Positions 16,564 through 25,412 of a DNA stretch of 64,000 nucleotides are shown here, piece by piece. The notes below the pieces were generated by a model that worked only from the letters and a program-made list of their open reading frames with translations, was not told the DNA's origin and searched no databases. Both the position numbers and the translations under genes were made by a program. This stretch comes from Cognatundibacterium griseum (GTDB taxonomy: Bacteria > Pseudomonadota > Gammaproteobacteria > Burkholderiales > Burkholderiaceae_D): NCBI RefSeq assembly GCF_014284195.1, contig NZ_JACOGC010000002.1, forward strand, positions 682,001 through 746,000, read 5' to 3'. Numbering within the stretch: the first letter of the stretch is position 1; every line of letters begins with the position of its first letter.

Positions 16564-18855
16564 TCAGCGGCTACGGCTTCTGGCTGAAGCTGATTTTGCT
16601 TTCGGGACTTTGTATGACAGTCCCGTTGCTGAAACGGCGGACGAATTGGTTTTGCTGCTGGCAGCAGCGTTTCTGGCCGGCTGAGGTTTTTTTCCATACG
16701 TGTTGACCTTTGGTGCGGCAATCCGGCGACCATTCATGACGCCACTTTCACCTGGCGCAACAGGGATAGCCGGTTGGCGTGATGGAATCAGATGCCGGGG
16801 ACCATTGCCAATGAGATCGCGTCGCCCCATGCGGAGCAGGCCTTCATGCAGAATTTCCCAATTTTCCGGTGCGTGATAGCGTAACAGTGCCTTATGAAAT
16901 TTCCGGATTTTTCCGGAACGGGCGGTTTCCACTGCTTCCGAATCTTCCGTGACTTTCTTCAGCGGGTTTTTACGGGAATGGTACATCGTCGTTGCCAGCG
17001 CCATTGGTGTCGGCATGAAGGTCTGTACCTGATCCAGCCGGAAATCCTTTTCCTTCAGCCACAATGCGAGGTTGACCATATCGTCGTCCGTTGTGCCGGG
17101 ATGGGCCGCAATGAAGTAGGGGATCAGGTACTGTTCCTTGCCAGCCTCCTTCGAATAACGGTCAAACATTGCCTTGAATTCATCATAGGTGCCGATGCCG
17201 GGTTTCATCATTTTCGACAGCGTATTTTGCTCGGTATGCTCAGGAGCAATTTTCAACAGACCGCCGACATGGTGGGTGACCAGTTCTTTCACGTATTCCG
17301 GCGAGCGCACCGCGAGGTCGTAACGCAGACCCGAGCTGATCAGGATTTTTTTGATTCCCGGGATTGCGCGTGCTTTGCGGTATATGGAGATCAGCTTACT
17401 GTGGTCGGTACCCAGATTGTTGCAAATCGTCGGATAAACGCAGGAAAGCCGGCGGCAGGATTCTTCGATTTTTTTATCTTTGCATGCCAGACGGTACATA
17501 TTGGCTGTGGGGCCGCCAAGATCAGAAATGGTGCCGGTAAAGCCTTTGACTTTATCGCGGATGTCTTCAATTTCACGCAGGATGGATGGTTCTGAGCGGC
17601 TCTGAATAATCCGTCCCTCATGTTCTGTGATGGAACAGAAAGTGCAGCCGCCAAAGCAGCCGCGCATAATGTTGATAGAGAAACGAATCATTTCCCAGGC
17701 AGGGATACGTGCATTGCCATACGAAGGATGCGGTGCGCGCGCGTAAGCGCGGTCATACACGCCGTCCATCTCATCCATTGCCAGCGGCAGGGGTGGCGGG
17801 TTCAGCCAGACATCTCTGCTGTCGTGCGTTTGCACCAGCGCTTTGGCATTGCCGGGGTTGGCCTCCAGGTGGAACACGCGTGAAGCATGGGCGTACATGA
17901 CAGGATTGTCTTTGACTTCCTCGAAAGAGGGGAGTCGTATGACACTCTTGTGCTGTTTGTTTTTCAGCATCAGCTGACGTTCTTCGCGGCTCATAATGCG
18001 GATCGCCTGTTGCTGCACCACGTCTGCTTTTTCATCCATCGCAGGTGCGGCGTCGGTGGTGCATTTGGCTTCTTTTTCCGGAGCCATGGCATACGGGTCG
18101 GTATGCGTGTCAATCCGGCCCGGCGTATCGATTTTGACGGAATGAATTTCTGTCCATTCTGCGTCCGGCAGCCAGCCTCGTGGCACCATGAAGGCGGTAC
18201 CGCGCAGATTCCGGATATTTTTGATTGGCTCACCCGCAGCGAGCCTGTGAGTCAGATCAATCAGTGCACGCTCGGCATTGCCAAATAACAGAATGTCTGC
18301 TTTGGAATCCGGCAGCACCGAGCGACGGACTTTATCTGACCAATAATCATAATGCGCAATACGGCGCAAACTGGCTTCAATACTACCGATGACGACATTG
18401 GCTTCCGGAAAAGCTTCGCGCGCGCGCTGCGCATAAACGGTCAAAGCCCGGTCTGGCCGTTTATCTTTTTCACCGTTTGCCGTGTAGGCATCTTCCGAGC
18501 GGATTTTACGGTCAGCAGTGTACTTGTTGACCATCGAGTCCATATTGCCGGCAGTGACGCCGAAATACAGATTGGGTTTGCCGAGTACCCGAAATGCGTC
18601 GGCTGAATGCCAGTCGGGTTGGCTGATAATGCCGACGCGGAAACCGTGATGCTCCAGCAGACGGCCAATCAGCGCCATACCGAAGCTGGGGTGATCAATA
18701 TAGGCATCTCCGGTAATCAGGATTACATCGCAACTGTCCCAGCCCAAGGCATCCATTTCTGCAAGGGACATAGGTAAAAACGGCGCGGTACGCTCACCAC
18801 CGACATCCGGGCGGTAACGCGGGAAAGAAAATAAATTTTTAGGCTGAGGATTCAT
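16564..18855 (-). CDS. YgiQ family radical SAM protein
   Basis: A 763-residue radical SAM protein of the YgiQ/UPF0313 type. The [4Fe-4S] cluster motif CFGGCTFC gives cysteines at about 400, 404 and 407 in [10 protein letters not shown]. The N-terminal part ([20 protein letters not shown]) resembles a B12-binding-like Rossmann fold, as in the family, although cobalamin use is not shown. The C-terminus is a basic Ala/Ser/Lys tail. The reaction of YgiQ proteins is not firmly established to my knowledge. It is monocistronic, with a hairpin terminator. Oxygen-sensitive chemistry in the cytoplasm is expected. Confidence 0.92.
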   Translation of the reverse strand: MNPQPKNLFSFPRYRPDVGGERTAPFLPMSLAEMDALGWDSCDVILITGDAYIDHPSFGMALIGRLLEHHGFRVGIISQPDWHSADAFRVLGKPNLYFGVTAGNMDSMVNKYTADRKIRSEDAYTANGEKDKRPDRALTVYAQRAREAFPEANVVIGSIEASLRRIAHYDYWSDKVRRSVLPDSKADILLFGNAERALIDLTHRLAAGEPIKNIRNLRGTAFMVPRGWLPDAEWTEIHSVKIDTPGRIDTHTDPYAMAPEKEAKCTTDAAPAMDEKADVVQQQAIRIMSREERQLMLKNKQHKSVIRLPSFEEVKDNPVMYAHASRVFHLEANPGNAKALVQTHDSRDVWLNPPPLPLAMDEMDGVYDRAYARAPHPSYGNARIPAWEMIRFSINIMRGCFGGCTFCSITEHEGRIIQSRSEPSILREIEDIRDKVKGFTGTISDLGGPTANMYRLACKDKKIEESCRRLSCVYPTICNNLGTDHSKLISIYRKARAIPGIKKILISSGLRYDLAVRSPEYVKELVTHHVGGLLKIAPEHTEQNTLSKMMKPGIGTYDEFKAMFDRYSKEAGKEQYLIPYFIAAHPGTTDDDMVNLALWLKEKDFRLDQVQTFMPTPMALATTMYHSRKNPLKKVTEDSEAVETARSGKIRKFHKALLRYHAPENWEILHEGLLRMGRRDLIGNGPRHLIPSRQPAIPVAPGESGVMNGRRIAAPKVNTYGKKPQPARNAAASSKTNSSAVSATGLSYKVPKAKSASARSRSR

Positions 18856-18905
18856 GGGCGCGATTGTACCGGAAACCCGCTTATCCTGCCGCAGAGTGAC
18901 TGAAA

Positions 18906-19403
18906 TTATGCTGAATAATCAATTGCTTGCGCGTGGGTGGCGGTTCTTAATAACAGATCTGCCTCATAATTTTTGTGGCGAGGTATCCATTTCAGTTCAA
19001 GATTGGGTAAAGCCTGCATCAGATGCTGTGCCTGTTCGCGGTAATGGGTTAATAATGCCGATTTTCCATTATCTTTATTCAGAACATCGTAGATCACCAC
19101 CTGGCTATCACCTCTGATCAGGATGGATTTTGTGGCTTGCGGATCAATGGTGTCCAGTAGCAGTTTCAATGTCATGATCAGTGCCTGATACTCAGCATCG
19201 CTGCTGTCGCCATGTCCAATCGTTGAGGTGTGCTGAAATTCCTCGCCATCTGAGCTGCGCAGGATGCAGGCAATCTTGCAGACTCCCGGGTTAGGTTTGG
19301 CTGAACCGTCAAACCATGCGAGCCAGTCAGTTTGCACTCCATCGGTCAGGGTATCGGACATATTGTGTATCAAATGAGGGTCCCGGAAAAATTCTGAATT
19401 CAT
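18906..19403 (-). CDS. RNase HI-like ribonuclease
   Basis: A 165-residue RNase H-fold protein. Active-site acids appear in order: Asp in [11 protein letters not shown], Glu in DAEYQAL, Asp in RGDSQVV, and Asp in [10 protein letters not shown]. These fit the DEDD set that binds two metals. It would cut the RNA of RNA-DNA hybrids. It looks like the second, RNase HI-related paralogue class more than E. coli RnhA, so no symbol is given. A later ATG at 19361 (MSDTLTDG) is an alternative start. Neither has a clear Shine-Dalgarno sequence. Confidence 0.85.
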   Translation of the reverse strand: MNSEFFRDPHLIHNMSDTLTDGVQTDWLAWFDGSAKPNPGVCKIACILRSSDGEEFQHTSTIGHGDSSDAEYQALIMTLKLLLDTIDPQATKSILIRGDSQVVIYDVLNKDNGKSALLTHYREQAQHLMQALPNLELKWIPRHKNYEADLLLRTATHAQAIDYSA

Positions 19404-19534
19404 ATCACTATTTTAATCGCGTAGGCACACCGGAGGTTTTTCGGATGATGCAGAACAGGTATAGTGCGTTTTTTATTTTTGTCACCCAAAAATTGATGTT
19501 GCACACATTATTTTTTAATCTTTGATATCAAAAA

Positions 19535-20482
19535 ATGAACAACCCAGTGATTCCTTTCATTGTTGCACCTGATTACGCTCATACTGACGCGTGGCGCTCT
19601 GCTCTGCAGGCCGAGATGCCTGAATTCAGGATTACATCTGTCGATGCATTAACGCCTGAAGAAAAGCAGACAGTGACGGTTGCCATTGTTGCCAATCCTG
19701 ATCCTGCCGTTTTACAACAATTACCAAAACTTGTCTGGGTGCACAGCGTATGGGCCGGTGTTGAGCGCCTGCTGACGGATCTCGGGCACACTGAATTAAA
19801 AATCGTCAGACTGATCGATCCCCAGCTGGCCGATACCATGGCGGAAGCTGTGCTGGCATGGACCCTGTACCTGCATCGTGACATGCCGCGTTACGCCCGC
19901 CAACAAAAGGCGAGGCAGTGGCTGCCCCATGCATACATCCCGCCGCAACGTAAAACCGTCAGCCTGCTGGGATTGGGGGCATTGGGCAAAGCAGCTGCTA
20001 CGCGTCTGCAGCTGGCTGGCTTTCAGGTATGCGCTTGGAGCCGTCACCCTAAAGCGCTGGATGCCATTACCTGTTTTCATGGTGAGGAGGGATTGATCCG
20101 CATGCTGAACAGAACCGACATCCTGATTTGCCTGCTTCCATTAACAGCAGAAACCAGACACTTGCTGAATCGTAAAACACTGCAACAACTGCCTCAGGGT
20201 GCTTCGCTGATCAATTTTGGTCGTGGCCTGATTGTGCACGATGAAAATTTACGCACCATGTTAGATTCCAATCATATACAACATGCAGTGCTCGATGTGT
20301 TCGAGCATGAACCATTACCTGCAGACAGTTGGCATTGGCATCATCCGGGAGTCACTGTATTGCCGCATTGCTCTGCACCGACAGACCGGCAAACCGCTTC
20401 TGCGATCGTTGCAGCACGTCTGCGCAGTTACATGCAGTCCGGAGCAATACCTGAGAGTGTGAATGTCGCGCAGGGATATTGA
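19535..20482 (+). CDS. ghrA: Glyoxylate/hydroxypyruvate reductase A
   Basis: A 315-residue D-isomer-specific 2-hydroxyacid dehydrogenase. The NAD(P) site is SLLGLGALGKAAATRLQLAG (about 145-165), with a basic CAWSRHPK after the second strand, which favours NADPH. Catalytic positions fit: Arg in NFGRGLIV, Glu in DVFEHEPLP, and His in VTVLPHCSAPT. Size and LADTMAEAVLAWTLYLHRDMPRY match GhrA (312 in E. coli). It reduces glyoxylate and hydroxypyruvate in the cytoplasm. The promoter is probably in the A/T-rich 130 bases upstream. Confidence 0.9.
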   Translation: MNNPVIPFIVAPDYAHTDAWRSALQAEMPEFRITSVDALTPEEKQTVTVAIVANPDPAVLQQLPKLVWVHSVWAGVERLLTDLGHTELKIVRLIDPQLADTMAEAVLAWTLYLHRDMPRYARQQKARQWLPHAYIPPQRKTVSLLGLGALGKAAATRLQLAGFQVCAWSRHPKALDAITCFHGEEGLIRMLNRTDILICLLPLTAETRHLLNRKTLQQLPQGASLINFGRGLIVHDENLRTMLDSNHIQHAVLDVFEHEPLPADSWHWHHPGVTVLPHCSAPTDRQTASAIVAARLRSYMQSGAIPESVNVAQGY

Positions 20483-20495
20483 GTGCTGGTAAGTC

Positions 20496-20524
20496 TGGCG
20501 AAATTGGCCTGTATGCACTATAAT
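20496..20524 (+). promoter_or_regulatory. Sigma-70-type promoter of tRNA-Pro
   Basis: A perfect -10 box TATAAT at 20519-20524 lies 15 bases before the mature tRNA 5' end. The -35 is poor (TGGCGA at 20496-20501, 17-base spacing). Confidence 0.5.
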
Positions 20525-20538
20525 CTTTCGCTCAGTGT

Positions 20539-20615
20539 CGGGGCGTAGCGCAGCCTGGTAGCGTACTTGCATGGGGTGCAAGGGGTCGGAAGTTCGAATC
20601 TTCTCGCCCCGACCA
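20539..20615 (+). tRNA. tRNA-Pro (anticodon GGG), CCA encoded
   Basis: A 77-base cloverleaf. The acceptor CGGGGCG pairs with CGCCCCG. The D arm is GCGC-AGCCTGGTA-GCGT. The anticodon arm is CTTGC-ATGGGGT-GCAAG, giving U33 and anticodon GGG at positions 34-36. The T arm is GGAAG-TTCGAAT-CTTCT. The discriminator is A, followed by an encoded CCA. It closely resembles E. coli proL. It reads proline CCC/CCU codons. Confidence 0.97.
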
Positions 20616-20623
20616 ATAAAATC

Positions 20624-20660
20624 AAGGACTTACAAATTTATATTTGTAAGTCCTTTTTGT
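20624..20660 (+). terminator. Rho-independent terminator of tRNA-Pro
   Basis: A perfect 14-base stem, AAGGACTTACAAAT (20624-20637) with ATTTGTAAGTCCTT (20642-20655), a four-base loop, then TTT-G-TTTT. It begins nine bases after the CCA end. Confidence 0.9.
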
Positions 20661-20708
20661 TTTAAAAAGCATCAACCATCACAACGATGTCTGCTTGCGT
20701 ATCAGACC

Positions 20709-21353
20709 TTAGTCAGTCTGAATATCGGCGTTGGCATCGTTGTGAACAAAGCCGGCGTCATCCAGAGCGAAAGCCGTGGCAGGCAAGGCATGCGGATTAA
20801 TGGCTGTGACATTCCACTGAGTCGTGCCTTTGGCATCGGTGATTAAAAGCGGCAAATGCCATTGTGTGCTCCAGCAGATGTTGCTGGTGACATTATCGCG
20901 ACTCAATGCGTACCAGCGGCAAGCTGATAATGGTTTGTCATTGTTGGGTGCCGTTTTCAGCGTTGTCAGTTGATATGCCCCGGTGGGCCGGGCCAGTGCG
21001 TGAGACATGCTGAACCAATCAGTGAAGTGGCCGATGCGATACAAATTGGTGCGATCAATGTCAGTACGTATTTTGCGTGACAAATCAAGCACAACCATTC
21101 GCCACTCGGCCTGATTGGATGACTTGAAAATATGCGTCTCCAATTTGTCATCGGTCCGCCGTTTCAGGCGCTGATCGCGATCACGCCATATCTCTATCTG
21201 GTGCTGTTTGCCGTCGACCACATAGGTGGCGCGATAATTCAACTGGCGGGTTTCGCCTTTGGCGTTGAAAGTCTTATCGAAATCCAGGTCGGCGGCCTGA
21301 GTACTGGCCGCCGCCATGATCCCGGTCAGAAGTAAAGCCCGGGTATTGATCAT
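20709..21353 (-). CDS. Hypothetical secreted protein, partner of phosphodiesterase gene
   Basis: A 214-residue protein I do not recognise. The ATG at 21353 gives a clean Sec signal peptide (MINTRALLLTGIMAAASTQA, cut before ADLDF). A longer frame upstream would bury it. The mature part has many charged and beta-prone stretches (LNYRATYVVDGKQHQIEIWR) and two Cys that could form a disulfide, so it is probably a soluble periplasmic protein. The ATG lies one base after the stop of the phosphodiesterase lipoprotein gene, so the two are one operon and probably functionally linked. Lipid or substrate binding is only a guess. Confidence 0.75.
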   Translation of the reverse strand: MINTRALLLTGIMAAASTQAADLDFDKTFNAKGETRQLNYRATYVVDGKQHQIEIWRDRDQRLKRRTDDKLETHIFKSSNQAEWRMVVLDLSRKIRTDIDRTNLYRIGHFTDWFSMSHALARPTGAYQLTTLKTAPNNDKPLSACRWYALSRDNVTSNICWSTQWHLPLLITDAKGTTQWNVTAINPHALPATAFALDDAGFVHNDANADIQTD

Positions 21354-21354
21354 C

Positions 21355-23451
21355 TTAATTCCGTACTGGCTGGGCGTAATCGAAGTAACGATAGGTCTTG
21401 CCATCTACCGTCAGGTCTTTCACCATCAGATTGATCGAGTAGCTGCCATTGCTCAATGCTGTGTCGACAGTTGCACCAGTCAGGTCGCTTGGTACTTTAA
21501 ACAGCAAGCCTGTTGCCGGTGCAGCTGGGTTGACGACGGAAGCCTTAACCACGGCTGCGTTGCTGCTGGCCGGCTTGACGAGTGCTTCGTTCAGTACGCG
21601 ACCATCGGCTTGTGGCATGGACTGGCCCAGAATGTAGGCAACAGTTGGTGCCACGTCGACGTTACCGGATGGGTTGCTGACCACAGTCGATGTTTTGAAG
21701 GCAGGGCCGGTGGCAATCAGCGTATTGTGTACGTCGATCGGACTGAAGCTGCCGTGCATACCACGGTTACCGCCTGCACTTTCAAATTCAGTACCTGGCA
21801 GACCATTAACCAGTTGTTGCGCATCCCAGTTGAAACTGACTACGATATCTGGTTGTCCCTTGCCAGAGCGGACTGCATTTTCCAGATTGATCATGGACAT
21901 TGGCAGCGTGCCAGGGATGACGCCATAACGGCTGTCTACGAAAATCGCACCGTATTCTTCGCGTGACTGCAGGAAGCGTACTACGGAAGCAATCGTGCCA
22001 GCATCGTGATCAGGTACATACAGATAGTCAGAACCACCGTTAGCCGCAATCACGATACCCTTGGCAGGCAGCGTCGCAGGAACCTTGAAACTGGCAACAG
22101 GTGCTGGCAAGGTGGAGCTGATCGCCTGGTACTTAGCATTGGCTGAACCGCACAGCGTGCCGCCGGCATCTACGCCGACTGGCTGAACGTTGCTGCCATC
22201 TGCCTTAATCCCGTACATGGCGGAAGTGCTGCAGCCATTACCGTCATATGCGTTGAAACCGGCATAGGTCAGCAAATCTGCAGTGCGCACGTCACCAGAT
22301 ACCGAGAAGCCATTGATGGCATCACGATTACCCAGAGAGGCGTTGGTGACACCATTGGTTACCGAGGTGCTGGCTGTGATGGCGCGCAGTGGATAGATGC
22401 TGGTCGGTCCGGAAACATTGCTGTGCGCATGATCAGAAACCACGATGATGTTGGTGCTGGTATCCATATTATTGGCCTTCAGCGCTGCCTGCAATTCACC
22501 AAGACGTGCGTCCTGTGAAGCCAGTGCCTTACGGTAGTTTGCCGAACCCGGTCCGTAGGCATGCTCGGTATTGTCCGGAGTGCGGAACCAGATCAGCGAC
22601 AGGTCGGGCAATTTTTTCGGCAGGATGAAATCGGTATAGACCTTCATCATGTATTTGTTGGCAGCATCTTCAGGATTACCTTGTGTGGTATCAGTTGCAT
22701 CTCTCGCCATCAGGCCGTTTGGCAATGCGAATGTGAGCGCGCCTGCACGGGCTGTCGGATCGCCATTTGTCGCAGCAAGAGTGACTGTTCCGGATGGATA
22801 GGCGTAAGTTGTATTCTTTGGCAGTGCGAAATTGGCTGCCTGAAGGTCGGTTACCAGTGAAGCAGGCAACACCGCATTTTCGTCAAGGAAGATTCCGCCG
22901 CGTCCCAGATCCTGGATGAACGCAGCACCGGATTTACCAATCGTAGCGGTTTTCAGACCTGCATCCTGAGCAGTTTTGAACAGGGACTTAACCAGCAGCA
23001 ATTGGCTGCCGTAATAGTCGTTCAGTGTGGTGAGCACGGCGTAATCTTCGGTAAATACCGGGGCGACATAATCCTGATTGCCGCCTGACGCAGTCTTGCC
23101 GACTGGAATAGGCTGGGCAGCACCTGCTTGTGGCGGAGTCCAGAATGTGTTGCCATAAAATCCGCTGGTCTTAGGGAATGAACCGGTGGCGAACGACGAA
23201 CCATTCATCATCGTGAAGGTCGGATAAGTCGAGTGGTTGTCGACAAAATGTACGCCAGCCTGACGCAGTGCATACAGATTTGGTGTATCGATCGGATTCA
23301 CAGAATCAGGACGTAAGCCATCCCAGACCATAATGATGGTGCGCTGGACTGGCGCTGCAGCCGGTGTTGATACAGGGTTACTTGAGCTGCCACATGCGGT
23401 CAGAACCGCCAGTGCGGCAGCCATGCTCAGGAACAGGGGAGAAATGCGCAT
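21355..23451 (-). CDS. Alkaline-phosphatase-superfamily phosphodiesterase lipoprotein
   Basis: A 698-residue exported enzyme of the type I phosphodiesterase/nucleotide pyrophosphatase (NPP) group. The signal peptide ends in a lipobox, LTAC, with the Cys at about residue 20, followed by GSSSNP, so it is a predicted lipoprotein. VWDGLRPDSV supplies the first metal Asp. STYPTFTMMNGSSFATG carries the likely nucleophile Thr. VSDHAHSNV and the later HGSFSPIDVHNTL hold the other metal ligands. It would hydrolyse phosphodiesters or phosphonates at the cell surface or in the periplasm. The natural substrate is unknown. A secreted-protein gene follows with a one-base gap. Confidence 0.88.
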   Translation of the reverse strand: MRISPLFLSMAAALAVLTACGSSSNPVSTPAAAPVQRTIIMVWDGLRPDSVNPIDTPNLYALRQAGVHFVDNHSTYPTFTMMNGSSFATGSFPKTSGFYGNTFWTPPQAGAAQPIPVGKTASGGNQDYVAPVFTEDYAVLTTLNDYYGSQLLLVKSLFKTAQDAGLKTATIGKSGAAFIQDLGRGGIFLDENAVLPASLVTDLQAANFALPKNTTYAYPSGTVTLAATNGDPTARAGALTFALPNGLMARDATDTTQGNPEDAANKYMMKVYTDFILPKKLPDLSLIWFRTPDNTEHAYGPGSANYRKALASQDARLGELQAALKANNMDTSTNIIVVSDHAHSNVSGPTSIYPLRAITASTSVTNGVTNASLGNRDAINGFSVSGDVRTADLLTYAGFNAYDGNGCSTSAMYGIKADGSNVQPVGVDAGGTLCGSANAKYQAISSTLPAPVASFKVPATLPAKGIVIAANGGSDYLYVPDHDAGTIASVVRFLQSREEYGAIFVDSRYGVIPGTLPMSMINLENAVRSGKGQPDIVVSFNWDAQQLVNGLPGTEFESAGGNRGMHGSFSPIDVHNTLIATGPAFKTSTVVSNPSGNVDVAPTVAYILGQSMPQADGRVLNEALVKPASSNAAVVKASVVNPAAPATGLLFKVPSDLTGATVDTALSNGSYSINLMVKDLTVDGKTYRYFDYAQPVRN

Positions 23452-23898
23452 ATTCGTGTCTCTTTTCAGTAAAGTTAGCGGAACTCACGTGCGCGCTTAC
23501 TATAGAAATTGAAAATGACACCGGAATGACCCTGCCCGGGGAAAGTTGTATCAGTATGTATATAAGAAATGCCTTTGCTCGCTAATTCACCAATTCCGCA
23601 ATGGCTAGAATTGATCAGCATCGCTGGCATGACTTCTCACCGTATTTTTCTTCCGGTTTCAATGCTGATCCCATTGATTTTTGACGGCTAATCGTTTTGA
23701 GCTATTCAAACAATAAAACCAGTTTGTGGGGGAGTGTCCTCTGAGCCGGCGACATCAGTATTGAATTGACGGTCAGCATCGAAACTTTTTACCCATAAAG
23801 TGCTGGAAGATGTTTTTGTGGGTAAATTTATATTTATTTTACCGATGCAATTTGTAGTAATTTAGATCACAATGCAAAAAAACATAAGGAGGAAGCCG
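23452..23898. other. Intergenic region before nfeD
   Basis: 447 bases between divergent genes with no credible ORF. It must hold the promoters of both the phosphodiesterase operon (minus) and the NfeD/SPFH pair (plus). I see an 8-base inverted repeat TTTACCCA (23788-23795) / TGGGTAAA (23819-23826) and A/T-rich sequence before the nfeD binding site. No promoter could be assigned with confidence. Confidence 0.6.
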
Positions 23899-24333
23899 AT
23901 GAATGCTTGGATGGTATGGGCGACGTTAGCGGGGGCAGTCGTGATTCTGGAATTGTTCTCGGGAACATTTTATTTACTGATGATTTCATTTGGTTTATTG
24001 GCTGGCGCTGTCGCCGCATTTTTGTCAGCCGGAACTTCTGTCCAACTGCTGACTGCAGCCCTTGTCGGAACTGCTGCGACATTAGCTTTGCATAACAGCC
24101 AATATGGGTGGAAAGGTAATAAAGATGCTGCCCGCGATCCGAACGTCAATATGGATATCGGGCAGACGCTGACGGTCAGTGAATGGCAGGAGCAGAGTGG
24201 AGGCCGGTATACATCCCGCGCGATGTACCGTGGTGCGATGTGGGATGTTGAGTTGCAGCATGTGACCGGATATCCCGGAGAATATGTTATTCAGGAAATT
24301 CAAGGCAGTCGTCTGATCGTCCGTCCTGTATAG
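23899..24333 (+). CDS. NfeD family membrane protein
   Basis: A 144-residue short NfeD protein. Two or three hydrophobic segments fill the first 75 residues (AWMVWATLAGAVVILELFSG and onward). A C-terminal OB-like soluble domain follows (GQTLTVSEWQEQSGGRY, then YVIQEIQGSRLIVRP). The start at 23899 is set by a strong AAGGAGG seven bases upstream. A longer frame from 23872 lacks one. The gene is followed after 63 bases by an SPFH protein gene, the classic NfeD-stomatin/paraslipin pairing. The family helps organise membrane quality control, although the exact role is not settled. Confidence 0.9.
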   Translation: MNAWMVWATLAGAVVILELFSGTFYLLMISFGLLAGAVAAFLSAGTSVQLLTAALVGTAATLALHNSQYGWKGNKDAARDPNVNMDIGQTLTVSEWQEQSGGRYTSRAMYRGAMWDVELQHVTGYPGEYVIQEIQGSRLIVRPV

Positions 24334-24396
24334 GAAAGTTTGATTATTCTGTTCAGTTCTGGCCGGTCAGTTTTTCAATCACAATAAGGTGAATGT

Positions 24397-25320
24397 ATGG
24401 AAATAGGTAGCGTAGCCCTGGTAATTTTTATTTTGGCGATTGTTTTCGTCGTTAAAACAATTAATGTTGTTCCCCAGCAGCACGCCTGGGTCGTTGAGCG
24501 TCTGGGGAAGTATCACAGTACATTGGGGCCGGGTCTGAACATCGTTGTTCCGTTTATCGACCGGATTGCTTACAAGCATGTACTGAAGGAAATCCCATTG
24601 GATGTGCCGCCTCAGGTTTGTATTACCAAAGATAATACGCAATTGCAGGTGGATGGGATTTTGTATTTCCAGATTACCGATGCGATGCGCGCTTCATATG
24701 GGTCGTCCAACTATATTGCTGCCATTACTCAATTAGCCCAGACCACACTGCGTTCAGTCATCGGTAAAATGGAACTTGATAAGACCTTTGAAGAGCGTGA
24801 TCATATCAACACAACCATTGTCAGCGCGATTGATGAGTCTGCGGCCAACTGGGGGGTAAAGGTGCTGCGCTATGAGATCAAGGACCTGACGCCACCAAAA
24901 GAAATTTTGCATGCAATGCAGGCGCAGATTACGGCGGAGCGTGAGAAAAGAGCATTGATCGCCGCATCAGAAGGTCGCAAGCAAGAACAGATTAATATTG
25001 CCAATGGTGAGCGGGAAGCTGCTATTGCAAAATCAGAAGGTGAGAAGCAGGCATCGATTAATCGGGCAGAAGGCCAGGCTGCCGCGATTCTGGCAATTGC
25101 ACAGGCCAGTGCTGAAGCCATCCGGAAAACAGCATCCGCTATTCAGGAACCAGGTGGACAGGATGCCGTGAATCTTAAAGTGGCTGAGCAATATGTCGGT
25201 GCTTTTGGAAATCTTGCAAAGACGAATAACTCGATTATTGTTCCGGCCAATCTTGGAGATATGAGTGGTCTGATCGCAACTGCGATGCAGGTAGTGAAAT
25301 CGCAGAAATCAGCCCCATAA
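24397..25320 (+). CDS. SPFH/band-7 protein (paraslipin/QmcA-like)
   Basis: A 307-residue membrane-anchored SPFH protein. One N-terminal hydrophobic segment (residues 5-22) precedes the SPFH domain (VVPQQHAWVVERLGKYHSTL to about 190). An Ala/Glu-rich coiled coil follows (about 190-250: EREKRALIAASEGRKQEQIN). It matches bacterial paraslipins and E. coli QmcA, which form oligomeric rings or rafts at the membrane and interact with FtsH-type proteases or NfeD partners. It is the second gene of the NfeD operon and ends near a long inverted repeat. Confidence 0.92.
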   Translation: MEIGSVALVIFILAIVFVVKTINVVPQQHAWVVERLGKYHSTLGPGLNIVVPFIDRIAYKHVLKEIPLDVPPQVCITKDNTQLQVDGILYFQITDAMRASYGSSNYIAAITQLAQTTLRSVIGKMELDKTFEERDHINTTIVSAIDESAANWGVKVLRYEIKDLTPPKEILHAMQAQITAEREKRALIAASEGRKQEQINIANGEREAAIAKSEGEKQASINRAEGQAAAILAIAQASAEAIRKTASAIQEPGGQDAVNLKVAEQYVGAFGNLAKTNNSIIVPANLGDMSGLIATAMQVVKSQKSAP

Positions 25321-25352
25321 CTTGAACGTTCTGCCAATATTAACGATCGAGT

Positions 25353-25395
25353 CCGGAACTGCGCCTCAGACGTAACAATCGCAGCGCAGTTTCGG
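25353..25395. repeat. Inverted repeat between convergent genes
   Basis: CCGGAACTGCGC (25353-25364) pairs with GCGCAGTTTCGG (25384-25395), with one mismatch (readable as G-U in one strand) and a 19-base loop. It lies between the SPFH gene and the convergent flavin oxidoreductase gene. No T-tract is seen. Confidence 0.55.
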
Positions 25396-25412
25396 AGGAG
25401 CGCGAAGCGTTT

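Noticed and set aside
16418-16684. An 88-codon plus-strand frame near the YgiQ gene end
   Set aside because: It overlaps the YgiQ coding end and the terminator hairpin and has no ribosome binding site or recognisable domain.
20539-20660. Integration site (att) for a genomic island at tRNA-Pro
   Set aside because: tRNA genes often host islands, but no integrase, direct repeat of the tRNA 3' end, or composition change follows; the next sequence is its own terminator and an ordinary operon.
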